Origin: Mesorhizobium comanense
Lineage (GTDB): Bacteria; Pseudomonadota; Alphaproteobacteria; Rhizobiales; Rhizobiaceae
NCBI RefSeq assembly: GCF_005503535.1
Contig: NZ_SCNN01000001.1
Coordinates: forward strand, 186,001-250,000
DNA length: 64,000 nucleotides
Direction: 5' to 3'
Shown here: positions 18,934 through 30,216 of the stretch, piece after piece
Layout of the letters: each line of letters starts with the position of its first letter
Position numbering within the stretch: position 1 is the stretch's first letter
Notes under the pieces: generated by a model
What the model saw: only the letters and a program-made list of their open reading frames with translations
What the model was told of the DNA's origin: nothing
Databases searched by the model: none
Translations under genes and position numbers: made by a program

Positions 18934-19358
18934 TGGATCAGACCCTGCAGAAAGCCCTCGACCAACTCGATCAGGCAAGTGCTGCCGTCCGGCTCGCCGT
19001 GCAGAACCTGGCGAACGCTCCGGGCGGCGCCGATGCGGCCGGCAATGCCGCGCATGCGCTTTCGGGCGGGGCGATCGACCCCTTCGTCTTCCGTTTCGCC
19101 ATCTTCGTGCTCGCGATCTTCGTCGGCTACTATGTCGTATGGTCGGTGACGCCCGCGCTGCACACGCCTCTGATGGCGGTCACCAACGCCATTTCCTCCG
19201 TCATCGTCGTCGGCGCGCTGCTCGCCGTCGGCATCGCGGCCTCTGGCGTTGCCGCGGGCTTCGGCTTCGTGGCGCTGATGCTGGTCTCGGTCAACATCTT
19301 CGGCGGCTTCCTGGTCACGCAGCGCATGCTGGCCATGTACAAGAAGAAGGACAAGTGA
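18933..19358 (+). CDS. pntAB: NAD(P) transhydrogenase alpha subunit 2
   Basis: The 141-residue protein has a soluble N-terminal helix ([19 protein letters not shown]) and about three to four membrane segments ([39 protein letters not shown]). It is the membrane dII alpha part of transhydrogenase, helping couple proton flow to hydride transfer. ATG 18933 overlaps the pntAA stop (TGATG). An exported-protein gene separates it from pntB. Confidence 0.94.
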   Translation: MDQTLQKALDQLDQASAAVRLAVQNLANAPGGADAAGNAAHALSGGAIDPFVFRFAIFVLAIFVGYYVVWSVTPALHTPLMAVTNAISSVIVVGALLAVGIAASGVAAGFGFVALMLVSVNIFGGFLVTQRMLAMYKKKDK

Positions 19359-19410
19359 CGTCCCGCTTCCAGTCGGGGGACGTTCGCAGCTTTTGAGAGG
19401 AGGGAGTGCA

Positions 19411-19959
19411 TTGTTCAGGACGCTGCTTGCTCTCTTGCTTGCCGCCTTTCTCTCTGCCGGTCCCGGTTGGGCTCGGCCGCCCAGGGACGACGAAAAGCAA
19501 TCGCTGCTTGCCAAGGTCGAGGAGTTCAAGTCCGCGTTCGGGGCAAACGACATGGGCCACGTCTTCGGCATGATGCCGCCGCGCGTGCTTGACTATGTCG
19601 CGACCGCCAGTGGTGCTTCCGTCGGAGAGCTCCAGAAACAGATGCAGGCTGCCTGGGCCGATGTCCTGAAGACGGTGACGGTGGAATCTTTCACGATGGA
19701 CGCGGATGGCGCGCAGTATCGCGAATTGGAAGACGGCACGCCTTTCGCGCTGCTTCCCACAGAGACGACCATGAGCATTGACAAGGACGGCCACAAGCAA
19801 CGGGTGGTCGCCCGCAGTCAGACGCTGGCCCTGCTGGACGGGAGCCAATGGTACCTGGTTCGCATCGATGAGCCCAAACAGTTGACGGTAATAAGAAAAG
19901 TCTATCCCGAGTTCGAAAATGTCGAACTCCCCAAGGGTACAATGGAGGCATTGAACTAA
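19411..19959 (+). CDS. Exported protein of unknown function inserted in the pnt operon
   Basis: This encodes 182 residues lying between pntAB and pntB and transcribed with them (gaps of about 50 and 3 bases). TTG 19411 is the preferred start: a strong GAGAGGAGGG lies at 19395-19404 and the protein then opens with a clean signal peptide (FRTLLALLLAAFLSAGPGWA). The mature part is alpha/beta, beginning PPRDDEKQSLLAKVEEFKSA, and contains ending strands such as WYLVRIDEPKQLTVIRKVYP. I do not recognise a family. An export signal in this operon implies a periplasmic role near the transhydrogenase. Confidence 0.8.
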   Translation: MFRTLLALLLAAFLSAGPGWARPPRDDEKQSLLAKVEEFKSAFGANDMGHVFGMMPPRVLDYVATASGASVGELQKQMQAAWADVLKTVTVESFTMDADGAQYRELEDGTPFALLPTETTMSIDKDGHKQRVVARSQTLALLDGSQWYLVRIDEPKQLTVIRKVYPEFENVELPKGTMEALN

Positions 19960-19962
19960 GCC

Positions 19963-21360
19963 ATGACGGTCAATCTCGCTTCCTTCCTGTACCTGGTTTC
20001 CGGCATCCTGTTCATCCTGGCTCTGCGCGGCCTGTCGCACCCGACCACCAGCCGCCAGGGCAATCTCTACGGTATGATCGGCATGGGCATTGCCATCGCT
20101 ACCACGCTGGCGCTGGCAACCCCTTCGGGCTGGCGCTTCGGCCTGATCGTGCTTGGTCTTGCCATCGGTGGCGGCGTCGGCGCCGTCACCGCGCGCCGCA
20201 TCGCCATGACCTCGATGCCGCAGCTTGTCGCCGCGTTCCACTCTCTGGTCGGCCTTGCCGCCGTGATGGTGGCGGCAGCCGCCATCTACGCCCCGGAAAG
20301 CTTCGGCATCGGCACGGCCGGCGACATTCACGCCCAGGCCCTGGTCGAAATGAGCCTGGGTGTCGCCATCGGCGCCATCACCTTCACCGGCTCGGTCATC
20401 GCCTTCCTGAAGCTCGATGGCCGCATGTCGGGCAAGCCGATCATGATCGGCGGCCGCCATTTCATCAACGCGGCACTTGGCATCGCGCTGGTCGTGCTCA
20501 TCGTGTTGCTCGTCACGACGGAATCCAAGTTTGTCTTCTGGCTGATCGTCGCCGCCTCGCTGGTGCTCGGCGTGCTGCTCATCATCCCGATCGGCGGCGC
20601 CGACATGCCGGTCGTCGTCTCGATGCTGAATTCCTATTCCGGCTGGGCCGCCGCCGCGCTCGGCTTCACGCTCGGCAATCTGGCGCTGATCATCACCGGC
20701 GCGCTGGTTGGTTCCTCCGGCGCGATCCTGTCCTACATCATGTGCAAGGGCATGAACCGCTCCTTCATCTCGGTCATCCTCGGCGGTTTCGGCGGCGAGA
20801 CCGCGGCTCAAGCCGATGACGGCATAGAGCGCACCGTGAAGCAGGGTTCGGCCGACGACGCCGCCTATCTGATGATGAACGCCCAGAAGGTCATCATCGT
20901 GCCCGGCTACGGCATGGCGGTCGCGCAGGCGCAGCACGCTTTGCGCGAAATGGCCGACAAGCTGAAGGCCAATGGCGTCGACGTCAAATACGCCATCCAC
21001 CCGGTCGCCGGCCGCATGCCCGGCCACATGAACGTGCTCTTGGCCGAAGCCAACGTGCCCTATGACGAAGTGTTCGAACTCGAGGATATCAACTCCGAAT
21101 TCGCCCAGGCCGATGTCGCCTATGTCATCGGCGCCAATGACGTCACCAACCCGTCCGCGCGCGACGACAAGAGCTCGCCCATCTACGGCATGCCGATCCT
21201 GGACGTCGACAAGGCCCGCACCTGCCTGTTCGTCAAGCGCTCGCTCGGCTCCGGCTATGCCGGCATCGACAACACGCTGTTCTACAAGGACGGCACCATG
21301 ATGCTGCTCGGCGACGCCAAGAAGATGACCGAGGAAATCGTCAAGGCGATGGATCACTGA
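19963..21360 (+). CDS. pntB: NAD(P) transhydrogenase beta subunit
   Basis: The 465-residue protein has an N-terminal membrane domain (about residues 1-260) and a C-terminal NADP(H)-binding dIII. Visible dIII motifs are VPGYGMAVAQAQHALREM, HPVAGRMPGHMNVLLAEA and YVIGANDVTNPSARDD. With PntAA and PntAB it uses the proton gradient to make NADPH from NADH. The start ATG 19963 is three bases after the inserted gene's stop. Length is usual. Confidence 0.96.
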   Translation: MTVNLASFLYLVSGILFILALRGLSHPTTSRQGNLYGMIGMGIAIATTLALATPSGWRFGLIVLGLAIGGGVGAVTARRIAMTSMPQLVAAFHSLVGLAAVMVAAAAIYAPESFGIGTAGDIHAQALVEMSLGVAIGAITFTGSVIAFLKLDGRMSGKPIMIGGRHFINAALGIALVVLIVLLVTTESKFVFWLIVAASLVLGVLLIIPIGGADMPVVVSMLNSYSGWAAAALGFTLGNLALIITGALVGSSGAILSYIMCKGMNRSFISVILGGFGGETAAQADDGIERTVKQGSADDAAYLMMNAQKVIIVPGYGMAVAQAQHALREMADKLKANGVDVKYAIHPVAGRMPGHMNVLLAEANVPYDEVFELEDINSEFAQADVAYVIGANDVTNPSARDDKSSPIYGMPILDVDKARTCLFVKRSLGSGYAGIDNTLFYKDGTMMLLGDAKKMTEEIVKAMDH

Positions 21361-21383
21361 CCGGCGTACCTGCACCTCCGCAC

Positions 21384-22250
21384 GTGCCGCCGGAATGCCG
21401 GCATGCGATCATTGCAGCCCATCCGCACCTGGCGGGCGCCAAATTCGCGGTTGCCGGCCGCGGGTGGCACAGCCTCGCCGTCGAGGTCGACGGCCGCCAC
21501 ATCTTCAAGTTCCCGGAAGGGGAGGAGGCCGAGGCCGCGCTGCTGCGGGAAGCGCGGCTGCTCGGAGCCGCGCGGCCGTTCGTGCGGACGCCAGTGCCGG
21601 ATATGACGATCCATTCCGGTCCCCCGCTGTTTTCCATGCATGGCAAACTGCCCGGCCGGACGCTGGAGCCAGCCGACTACGCAAAGCTGAACGATACGGC
21701 GCGGGCACGGCTTGCGGACGATCTCGCCCTGTTCTTCGCCGAACTTCATGCCATCGCCCCTTCCGTCATGCGCGCGGCAGGCGCCGAGCCGGTCGGCTGG
21801 TGGGATACGCAGGAGGGCACGCTAGCATCGGTCTGGCAGCTCTTGCCGTCGGAGCTGCGCCGCGAGGCCGAAATGGCAATCCAGGCGTATCATGAACTGG
21901 GCCCCGACCCGCTCGGCGAGGTCTACGGCTTCTTCGACGCGCATGGCTGGAACATGGCCTTCGACCATGACCGGTCGCGGCTCGCCGGCATTTTCGACTT
22001 CGCCGATTCCGGTTTCGGGCCGCCGCATCGCGAATTCGTGCAGGTATCGCTCATCGATCCCGATCTCGCCCTGCGCGGCATACGTGCCTACGAGGCGCGC
22101 AGCGGCAATTTGCTCGATCCGCGACGGGTGTTCCTCCTCGCCGCCGCCATGCGGCTCTCCGAGTTGGCCGGCGCTGTCGAGACCGGCGAGAATGTGCCGA
22201 TGATCCTGGATTTCGCGGTCGATTGGTTGCGGCAGCACGCGGTCCGCTAG
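21384..22250 (+). CDS. Aminoglycoside phosphotransferase (APH) family kinase
   Basis: The 288-residue protein has the APH/choline-kinase fold: a Lys-containing strand HIFKFPEGEEAEAALLREAR, a catalytic loop FFDAHGWNMAFD that aligns with HGDxHxxN (Asp and Asn kept, usual His-Gly replaced by Phe-Phe), and the metal motif GIFDFADSGFGPPHREF. It probably phosphorylates a small hydroxylated compound; aminoglycoside resistance need not follow. GTG 21384 starts 23 bases after pntB, so read-through from the pnt operon is likely. It ends before a strong terminator. Confidence 0.82.
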   Translation: MPPECRHAIIAAHPHLAGAKFAVAGRGWHSLAVEVDGRHIFKFPEGEEAEAALLREARLLGAARPFVRTPVPDMTIHSGPPLFSMHGKLPGRTLEPADYAKLNDTARARLADDLALFFAELHAIAPSVMRAAGAEPVGWWDTQEGTLASVWQLLPSELRREAEMAIQAYHELGPDPLGEVYGFFDAHGWNMAFDHDRSRLAGIFDFADSGFGPPHREFVQVSLIDPDLALRGIRAYEARSGNLLDPRRVFLLAAAMRLSELAGAVETGENVPMILDFAVDWLRQHAVR

Positions 22251-22340
22251 TGCCGCTCCCCAGGCCGGCATGCGCAGTCGCCCGTCGTGTGAGCGGGAAG
22301 ACATCAAATGGATTCGGGCTGTCCAGTCGGAAGCAAAAAA

Positions 22341-22360
22341 GCCCGGCCGCATGGCCGGGC
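22341..22360. terminator. Bidirectional rho-independent terminator
   Basis: GCCCGGCC, loop GCAT, GGCCGGGC is flanked by A6 on the left and T4 on the right. It separates the rightward APH gene from the leftward membrane-protein gene and can serve both. Confidence 0.9.
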
Positions 22361-22384
22361 TTTTGCATTTGACGGTACAGCGAA

Positions 22385-22428
22385 AGTCAGAGCCCGCTCA
22401 GGAAAAAGTCAGGGCCTGCTCAGGAAAA
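22385..22428 (-). repeat. 22-base tandem duplication at a gene end
   Basis: Units 22385-22406 and 22407-22428 differ at two positions. The right unit contains the last codons and stop of the leftward membrane-protein gene; the left unit is an out-of-frame copy beyond the stop. Confidence 0.85.
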
Positions 22429-23326
22429 CGGCTTCCTCGTCGTCCCGCTGCCTGCCGCCGAGTGCGGCCGCAGCGCTGGCGATGAAGGCGCCGACGATCA
22501 GCGACAGCGCGCCGAGCAGGGCGAAGGTGGCGCTTGCTTTCCTGGCCGTGTCGGCCGCCTGCTTGGCCTTGACCTTGGCGTCCTCGACCTTGGCGACCAG
22601 AGCATCGACCCGCGCCTTGGCGTCGGCCTCGGAGAGGCCGGTGCGGTTGGCAACCAATTGCGAGAGATAGGTCTTGTCGTCTGCCGAAATCTCGCCTGCC
22701 GCCGCACTCGCGATCAGGATGCGTGAGGCCTGCCCGACCGCAGCTGCATTCCCGTCCGGACCAGCCACCGTGAGCTTGCTTGGGTCGGCAGGGCGAAACA
22801 GCGAATCCAGGAGATAGGAAGTCGCATTGTCGGCCGATGCGTTGCCGGCATTGGCGGACGCACCAGCAGACACAGCCGTGGCAGCACCTGAGGCGACGCT
22901 CGACACGGCCTGCGCCCCGGAACCGAGAACGGTGGACAGCGCCGAACCGAGGACGCCGACAACCAGCAGGGTGGCCAACGCCCAGGCGAGGAAGCCATGG
23001 GCCGTGTCACGGAAATAAACCTCGTCGGTGTGGATGCCCACCCATTTGGTGCGAAGGCGTCCGGCGAGGTAGCCACCGACACCGGAAGACAACCATTGCA
23101 CGATGATCAGCCAGATGGCGGTCGACACCGCAAAGGTTGTGACCGACGCGCCCGAACCCGACCATGGCGAAACCATGCTGAGCCCGAGCCCCGAGCCGAG
23201 CAGCATGAGGATAAAGGTCAAGGTCGAGGCCGCGAAAGCACCCGCGATGATCGGCCCCCAGCTGACGGCGGTGGAGGATGATTCCGTCGAAGCGGATACG
23301 TCGACAGCCGATAGGGTGGACTGCAT
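22409..23326 (-). CDS. Conserved membrane protein of unknown function
   Basis: This 305-residue protein has membrane segments near the N-terminus (WGPIIAGAFAASTLTFILML; AIWLIIVQWLSSGVGGYLAG; GFLAWALATLLVVGVLGSAL) and one near the C-terminus (FALLGALSLIVGAFIASAAA). The central 130 residues are soluble, Ala-rich and partly helical. I recall similar proteins in Mesorhizobium described only as membrane or PhnA-like proteins; no reaction is implied. It follows a 25-residue hydrophobic peptide gene by 9 bases and is probably co-transcribed. Confidence 0.75.
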   Translation of the reverse strand: MQSTLSAVDVSASTESSSTAVSWGPIIAGAFAASTLTFILMLLGSGLGLSMVSPWSGSGASVTTFAVSTAIWLIIVQWLSSGVGGYLAGRLRTKWVGIHTDEVYFRDTAHGFLAWALATLLVVGVLGSALSTVLGSGAQAVSSVASGAATAVSAGASANAGNASADNATSYLLDSLFRPADPSKLTVAGPDGNAAAVGQASRILIASAAAGEISADDKTYLSQLVANRTGLSEADAKARVDALVAKVEDAKVKAKQAADTARKASATFALLGALSLIVGAFIASAAAALGGRQRDDEEAVFLSRP

Positions 23327-23335
23327 CGACGCCCC

Positions 23336-23413
23336 CTATCGTACGAAAAGCATGATGAGAATGATGATCGGAATCGGAATGCCGAGCAACCAGAGCAGAA
23401 TGCCACGTCCCAT
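23336..23413 (-). CDS. 25-residue hydrophobic peptide
   Basis: A short gene from ATG 23413 encodes a single hydrophobic segment (GILLWLLGIPIPIIILIMLF) with a basic end. AAGGAG lies 7 bases before the start on the minus strand. It precedes the membrane-protein gene by 9 bases. The good ribosome site, position and composition support a real single-pass membrane micropeptide; function is unknown. Confidence 0.6.
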   Translation of the reverse strand: MGRGILLWLLGIPIPIIILIMLFVR

Positions 23414-23692
23414 GGGTGTCTCCTTGTGAGAAATTGTGATCGGTGCTGTCACAATGTTCCGCGGCAGCTTCCGTTCCGGAGGACAGTGAAATGATTTTGT
23501 TTGCCGGTGGCGGAACAATTTCGCGCGCTGCCGCGCGCCGGTGCCGCAACGGTGATGCCGTTGTGATTTGACCCGCAAGCAGAGCCGGGCAAAAGCGGAA
23601 GGTGAGCTCTCGATTTCTACCCGGTAGGTCTTGCGCCGATCGACCCTGCCGATGGCGTCACGGCGCCGTTCTCCTTTGGTGTGGGAAGACAA

Positions 23693-24820
23693 ATGACCCT
23701 GAAGAGAATCCTGGTCGCGCGAAGAGCAATAGCCCGGCGGGTGAAGGCGTCTGTGCGCAAGCCGCTTGCGGCATCATTCGTGGCGCTGCTCTCCGGTCTG
23801 CTCGCCTGGGGTGGGACCTCGGCCTTTGCAGCCGGTGTGCCGCTCGATGCGACCCCGGACGGTTTGGTCGCGGGAGACCCCACGCCTGCCTCATCGGTCG
23901 GCTTCGAAGTCGTTCGTGTCCCCAACGACGGCGAACCTGCGCTGGCCGCCGGTATCTGGTACCCGACGTCGGCCGAGCCGCGCGATTTGCCGCTGGACAG
24001 TTTCAGCCAGCACGTGGCGCCTTCCGGTCCGCTGAAAGGCACGGCGCTGCCGCTCGTCCTTATCTCGCATGGCGGCGGCGGATCCTATGCCGGCCATTAT
24101 GACACGGCGATCGCCCTGGCGAGAGCCGGCTTCGTCGTGGCCGCTGTCAGCCACGCCGGCGACACCCATGACGACCAGAGCAAGGTGCTGATGCCGTGGC
24201 GCCGGCCCGCCCAGCTGAGCCGGCTGATCGATTTCATGCTGAAGGATTGGCGCGGGCACGCCGGCATCGATCCGCAACGCATCGGCGCCTTCGGATTCTC
24301 GAATGGCGGCTTCACCGTGCTCGTCGAAGCGGGAGGAATACCCGACCTCGACAGGATCGACCCATACTGCAAGGCAAATCCCGAGCACGACCTTTGCACT
24401 GCGCTGGCGAAGGCCGGCGTCCGTTCGGTCGCCGAAATCGTGCATCCGCCACGAGACGCCTGGAAGCCGGACCGCCGAATCCGCGCCATCGCCGCCGCCG
24501 CGCCGGCGTTCGGTTTCACCTTCGACCAGGCCGGTCTCGCCTCGGTTCAAATACCGGTGCTGCTATGGCGCGCCGCAGACGATCGGCATCAGCCCGACCC
24601 CTGGTACGAAGAGCATATCCGCACGAGGCTGCCACGGCCGCCGGAGTATCACGTCGAGCCTCTGGCCGGCCACTATGCGTTCTTGCCGCCTTGCGGCGCC
24701 AGACTGGCCGCCGCTGCCCGCGATATCTGCACGGACGCGCCCGGCTTTGACCGGGCCGCGTTCCACCAACGCCTGAATGCCGCGCTGGTGAGCTTCTTCA
24801 ATGCCTCGCTGCGGCCTTAA
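23693..24820 (+). CDS. Exported dienelactone-hydrolase-like alpha/beta hydrolase
   Basis: The 375-residue protein has an N-terminal basic and hydrophobic leader (KPLAASFVALLSGLLAWGG) and then an alpha/beta hydrolase fold. Features are LPLVLISHGGGGSYAGH (oxyanion), GAFGFSNGGFTVLV (nucleophile Ser in GFSNGG), an Asp region WRAADDRHQPDPWYE, and GHYAFLPPC (His). It resembles predicted dienelactone hydrolases/PAF-acetylhydrolase-like lipases. ATG 23693 is favoured by GGAAG just upstream; GTG 23681 is the alternative. The substrate is unknown; likely periplasmic. Confidence 0.82.
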   Translation: MTLKRILVARRAIARRVKASVRKPLAASFVALLSGLLAWGGTSAFAAGVPLDATPDGLVAGDPTPASSVGFEVVRVPNDGEPALAAGIWYPTSAEPRDLPLDSFSQHVAPSGPLKGTALPLVLISHGGGGSYAGHYDTAIALARAGFVVAAVSHAGDTHDDQSKVLMPWRRPAQLSRLIDFMLKDWRGHAGIDPQRIGAFGFSNGGFTVLVEAGGIPDLDRIDPYCKANPEHDLCTALAKAGVRSVAEIVHPPRDAWKPDRRIRAIAAAAPAFGFTFDQAGLASVQIPVLLWRAADDRHQPDPWYEEHIRTRLPRPPEYHVEPLAGHYAFLPPCGARLAAAARDICTDAPGFDRAAFHQRLNAALVSFFNASLRP

Positions 24821-24821
24821 A

Positions 24822-24865
24822 GCAATTCCAGGAAAAGTGCCTAGCGGTTTTCCGTCCGGAATTGC
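24822..24865. repeat. Palindromic intergenic repeat, copy 1 (GCAATTCC family)
   Basis: Outer arms GCAATTCC/GGAATTGC enclose inner arms GGAAAA/TTTTCC. It fills the 59-base gap between the convergent hydrolase and gyrB stops, where it could stop both transcripts. Related copies are at 33621-33688 and 40708-40746. Confidence 0.85.
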
Positions 24866-24879
24866 GTCAAAACAAGGGG

Positions 24880-27495
<2,616 letters not shown>

Positions 27496-30126
27496 CTATT
27501 TTTTTCGAGCGCTGAATTTGGCGATAAGGTCGCGCAGATATTTGATCGTGGATTTGTCCCTGGGCGCCAGCCGGCCCGTGCGGTCGAGCTCCAGCGTCAG
27601 GGTCAGCGCTTTGTTCAGCACGGCCTTCGGATCCTTCGCCACGTAGGCATAGTTGATGTAGGCCTGCACCAGATCGAATTGCCAGATCGCATTGTTCGGA
27701 TCGGACTGGGCCAGCCGCTGGCGGATGGCGAGGCTGGCCTCGAAGGCCTGCTTGGAGCCCTCGAAGTGGCGCCGCCTGGTCTCCAGCATGCCGATTTCCG
27801 ACAGCGTGATCGACAGGTCGCGTTGCCAATCGGAATTGGCGGGGTCGAGCCTGGCCAGCCGATCGGCGATGGCTAGACTGTCCTGATAGGTGCGCAGCGC
27901 GCCGCCTGCATCGCCCTGGACATCCAGCACGCCCGCGACCTTTTCCAGGCAGACCGACAGGTCGCGCTGCCACTCGGTGTTGCCGGGGTCGGTCGCGGCA
28001 AGGTCACGCGCCACCGTCAGCGCCTGCTGATAGGAAGCCAGCGCCGCCGGCCAGTCCTCTTGGTCGCCGAGCGCATTGCCGGTCTTGCTATAGGCGATCG
28101 ACAGGTCGCGCTTCAAATCCGTGTTCTTCGGGTCGCGGCGCGCCATCTCTTCGGCGATCGCCACGCTCTTGGCGTAGGCCTCGAGCGCGCCGGCGGCGTC
28201 GCCGCGCTCGCGCTTGAGATCGCCGATCCTATCCTGGCTGACAGAGACGGCGCGCTGGCGCTCGGGATCGCCGGGTTTGTTCCCGGCCAGCGCCAGCCGG
28301 ATTCTCAGGCTCTCCTCGAAGGCCGTCTGGGCGTCGTCCAGATGACCGGTGCTTCGGGCAAGATCGCCGATTTCATCGTAGGTGATGGTCAGGTCGCGCA
28401 GCAGAGAGGCGCTGTTCGGCTCGGCCTCCGCCAATTGCTGCTTGATCGACAGGCTTTGCTGATAGGCCTTGGCCGCGGCGCCCACGTCGCCTTGCGTCGC
28501 CAGCACGTTGCCGATTTTGTCATTGGCCATGGCGAGATCGCCGAGCCAGCCTTTCCTGTCCGGCTCGCTTGCCGTCAGGTCCTGCAGCATGTCCCTGGCC
28601 GCCTCATAGTGTTGCAAGGAGGTCGGCAGATCTCCCCGCGCCATCTCTATGTTGGCGAGCTTGATATGGCTGATGGCAAGATCGCGCTTGACGCTGGGGT
28701 CGGTTTCCTGACGCGACCGCTGCTCGAGATTGGCCAAAAGGGCGGTAAAGGCTCGGCCCGCGGCTTCGACATTGCCCACGGTCGTATAGAGAATGCCAAG
28801 TTCCTCCAGCGTCCGGCTCTGGCGGTCGGCCTGTTCGAGGGTGAGTGAGGTCTGCCCGGCCTCGCCATAAAGCGCCAGCACCGATTCATAGTCCTTGATG
28901 GCCGCGGCATAGTCGAGATCGGCGCGCGCCGCGCCGGCCGACAGGAACCGCGTCGCGGCCTCCGACATAGTGCGGCTGACGAAATTGGCCTTCAGCGTCT
29001 GGCGCGAAGAATTGTCGATATCGGCGGCCTTGGCGAGGATGGCACGCGCGCTGTCGAAGGCGCCGAGCGAGAGCTGTTCCTCGGCCTGCCGGCGCAGTTC
29101 CGTCACCTGCGGGTCGCCGGAGGCAAGCGTCTTCATCTCGCCACGCACCTTGACGAAAGCGTCGGCCGCCTCGCGCAGCCTGGCGTTGAGGCTTTCGGCC
29201 GACAGGTGGCTGGTGTCGCTGCTGATCAGCGCGCCATAGAGCGGCGCCAGCGGCATGTCGGCATCGCTGGCGATCTGTTCGACCTCGCCGCGCATTTGCG
29301 GCGTCACATCAGCCATGGCCAGCAGCAGCCTTTCGCGCTCCGGCAGTTCTTCCCTGGCGGTGGAAGCGAAGAACAGCTGCGGCAGGCCGCTCTCGACATA
29401 AGGCAATTGCTTGCCGCGGCTGAGGTCATAGACTTCCTGCTGCACCAGCGTCAGCACAGAGCGGATTTCGAGCCCATCCGTCCCAAGGTATTTGGTCAAC
29501 GCCGCCGTAAAGGGCGAATTCTGGCCGCTTCCATCGGCGGCCGTTTCGCCCGGCGCGGCTGAAAAGGCGAACAGGATGTTTTCCGCCCGCCCGACGCGGC
29601 CAAGGCCCGGCTTGACCTTGTCGGCGACATCCCGGGCTATCGAGGTCGCGCCGCGTCCTCCGCCGGCATCACCCGAGAACGGGTCGCTGCGGCATGCATC
29701 GAGCACGATCAGCCCGACCTTGGCTGTGGCGGCGACGGCGTCGCGCACTTCTTCCAGCGGCAGGCTGGTCTTCTCCAGCGCGTCGAGCGAGGAGGCGTCG
29801 GCATCGACCGGCAGCAGCCGGTTGTCGCCCGAGATTTCCACGCCGTGGCCGGAGAAATAGACCAGCGCCACATCGGCGCCCCTGGCATCATCGCGAAAAT
29901 CGTCGAGGGCGCGGCGCATGCGCCGGAGATCGCGGTTGGTTTCGAGAACCACCTCGAACCCGAGTTTCTTGAGCGCCGCCTCCATGGCCTCGCCGTCGTG
30001 CACCGGATTGGCGAGTGGCCGGATCAGCCGGTAGTCATCGTCGGCCATGACCAATGCCACGCGTCGCTCCGCCGTGGCGACAGCGGTGGTCGCCAGCATC
30101 AGCAGCAAGGCAAACAGCAAACGCAA
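27496..30126 (-). CDS. Exported caspase-like (C14) protein with TPR-type repeats
   Basis: The 876-residue protein opens with a signal peptide (RLLFALLLMLATTAVATA). Residues 21-250 are a caspase/metacaspase-fold peptidase domain with the catalytic His in LVYFSGHGVE (His 94) and Cys in LIVLDACRSDPF (Cys 145). From about residue 330 it is helical and repeats a roughly 48-residue module (for example QRDLSVCLEKVAGVLDVQGD, QRDLSITLSEIGMLE), i.e. TPR-like scaffolding. The dyad is intact, so protease activity after Arg/Lys or Asp is plausible, in the periplasm. Targets unknown. Own transcription unit upstream of gyrB. Confidence 0.88.
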   Translation of the reverse strand: MRLLFALLLMLATTAVATAERRVALVMADDDYRLIRPLANPVHDGEAMEAALKKLGFEVVLETNRDLRRMRRALDDFRDDARGADVALVYFSGHGVEISGDNRLLPVDADASSLDALEKTSLPLEEVRDAVAATAKVGLIVLDACRSDPFSGDAGGGRGATSIARDVADKVKPGLGRVGRAENILFAFSAAPGETAADGSGQNSPFTAALTKYLGTDGLEIRSVLTLVQQEVYDLSRGKQLPYVESGLPQLFFASTAREELPERERLLLAMADVTPQMRGEVEQIASDADMPLAPLYGALISSDTSHLSAESLNARLREAADAFVKVRGEMKTLASGDPQVTELRRQAEEQLSLGAFDSARAILAKAADIDNSSRQTLKANFVSRTMSEAATRFLSAGAARADLDYAAAIKDYESVLALYGEAGQTSLTLEQADRQSRTLEELGILYTTVGNVEAAGRAFTALLANLEQRSRQETDPSVKRDLAISHIKLANIEMARGDLPTSLQHYEAARDMLQDLTASEPDRKGWLGDLAMANDKIGNVLATQGDVGAAAKAYQQSLSIKQQLAEAEPNSASLLRDLTITYDEIGDLARSTGHLDDAQTAFEESLRIRLALAGNKPGDPERQRAVSVSQDRIGDLKRERGDAAGALEAYAKSVAIAEEMARRDPKNTDLKRDLSIAYSKTGNALGDQEDWPAALASYQQALTVARDLAATDPGNTEWQRDLSVCLEKVAGVLDVQGDAGGALRTYQDSLAIADRLARLDPANSDWQRDLSITLSEIGMLETRRRHFEGSKQAFEASLAIRQRLAQSDPNNAIWQFDLVQAYINYAYVAKDPKAVLNKALTLTLELDRTGRLAPRDKSTIKYLRDLIAKFSARKK

Positions 30127-30216
30127 GTCGAACCGCCCCCCCGGCTCAGTCGTTTGCCGACAATTCCACCTCTTTATCGCGTGAGCAAGCCGGCCTGTCG
30201 GCCGAAGCGGGCCTGT

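Noticed and set aside
19315..21375. 686-codon frame antisense to pntB and the inserted gene
   Set aside because: It lies opposite four well-supported genes and has no recognisable domain.
21384..22250. APH gene as an antibiotic-resistance determinant
   Set aside because: The kinase core is altered, the gene follows housekeeping pnt genes, and no mobile context exists; a metabolic kinase is more likely.
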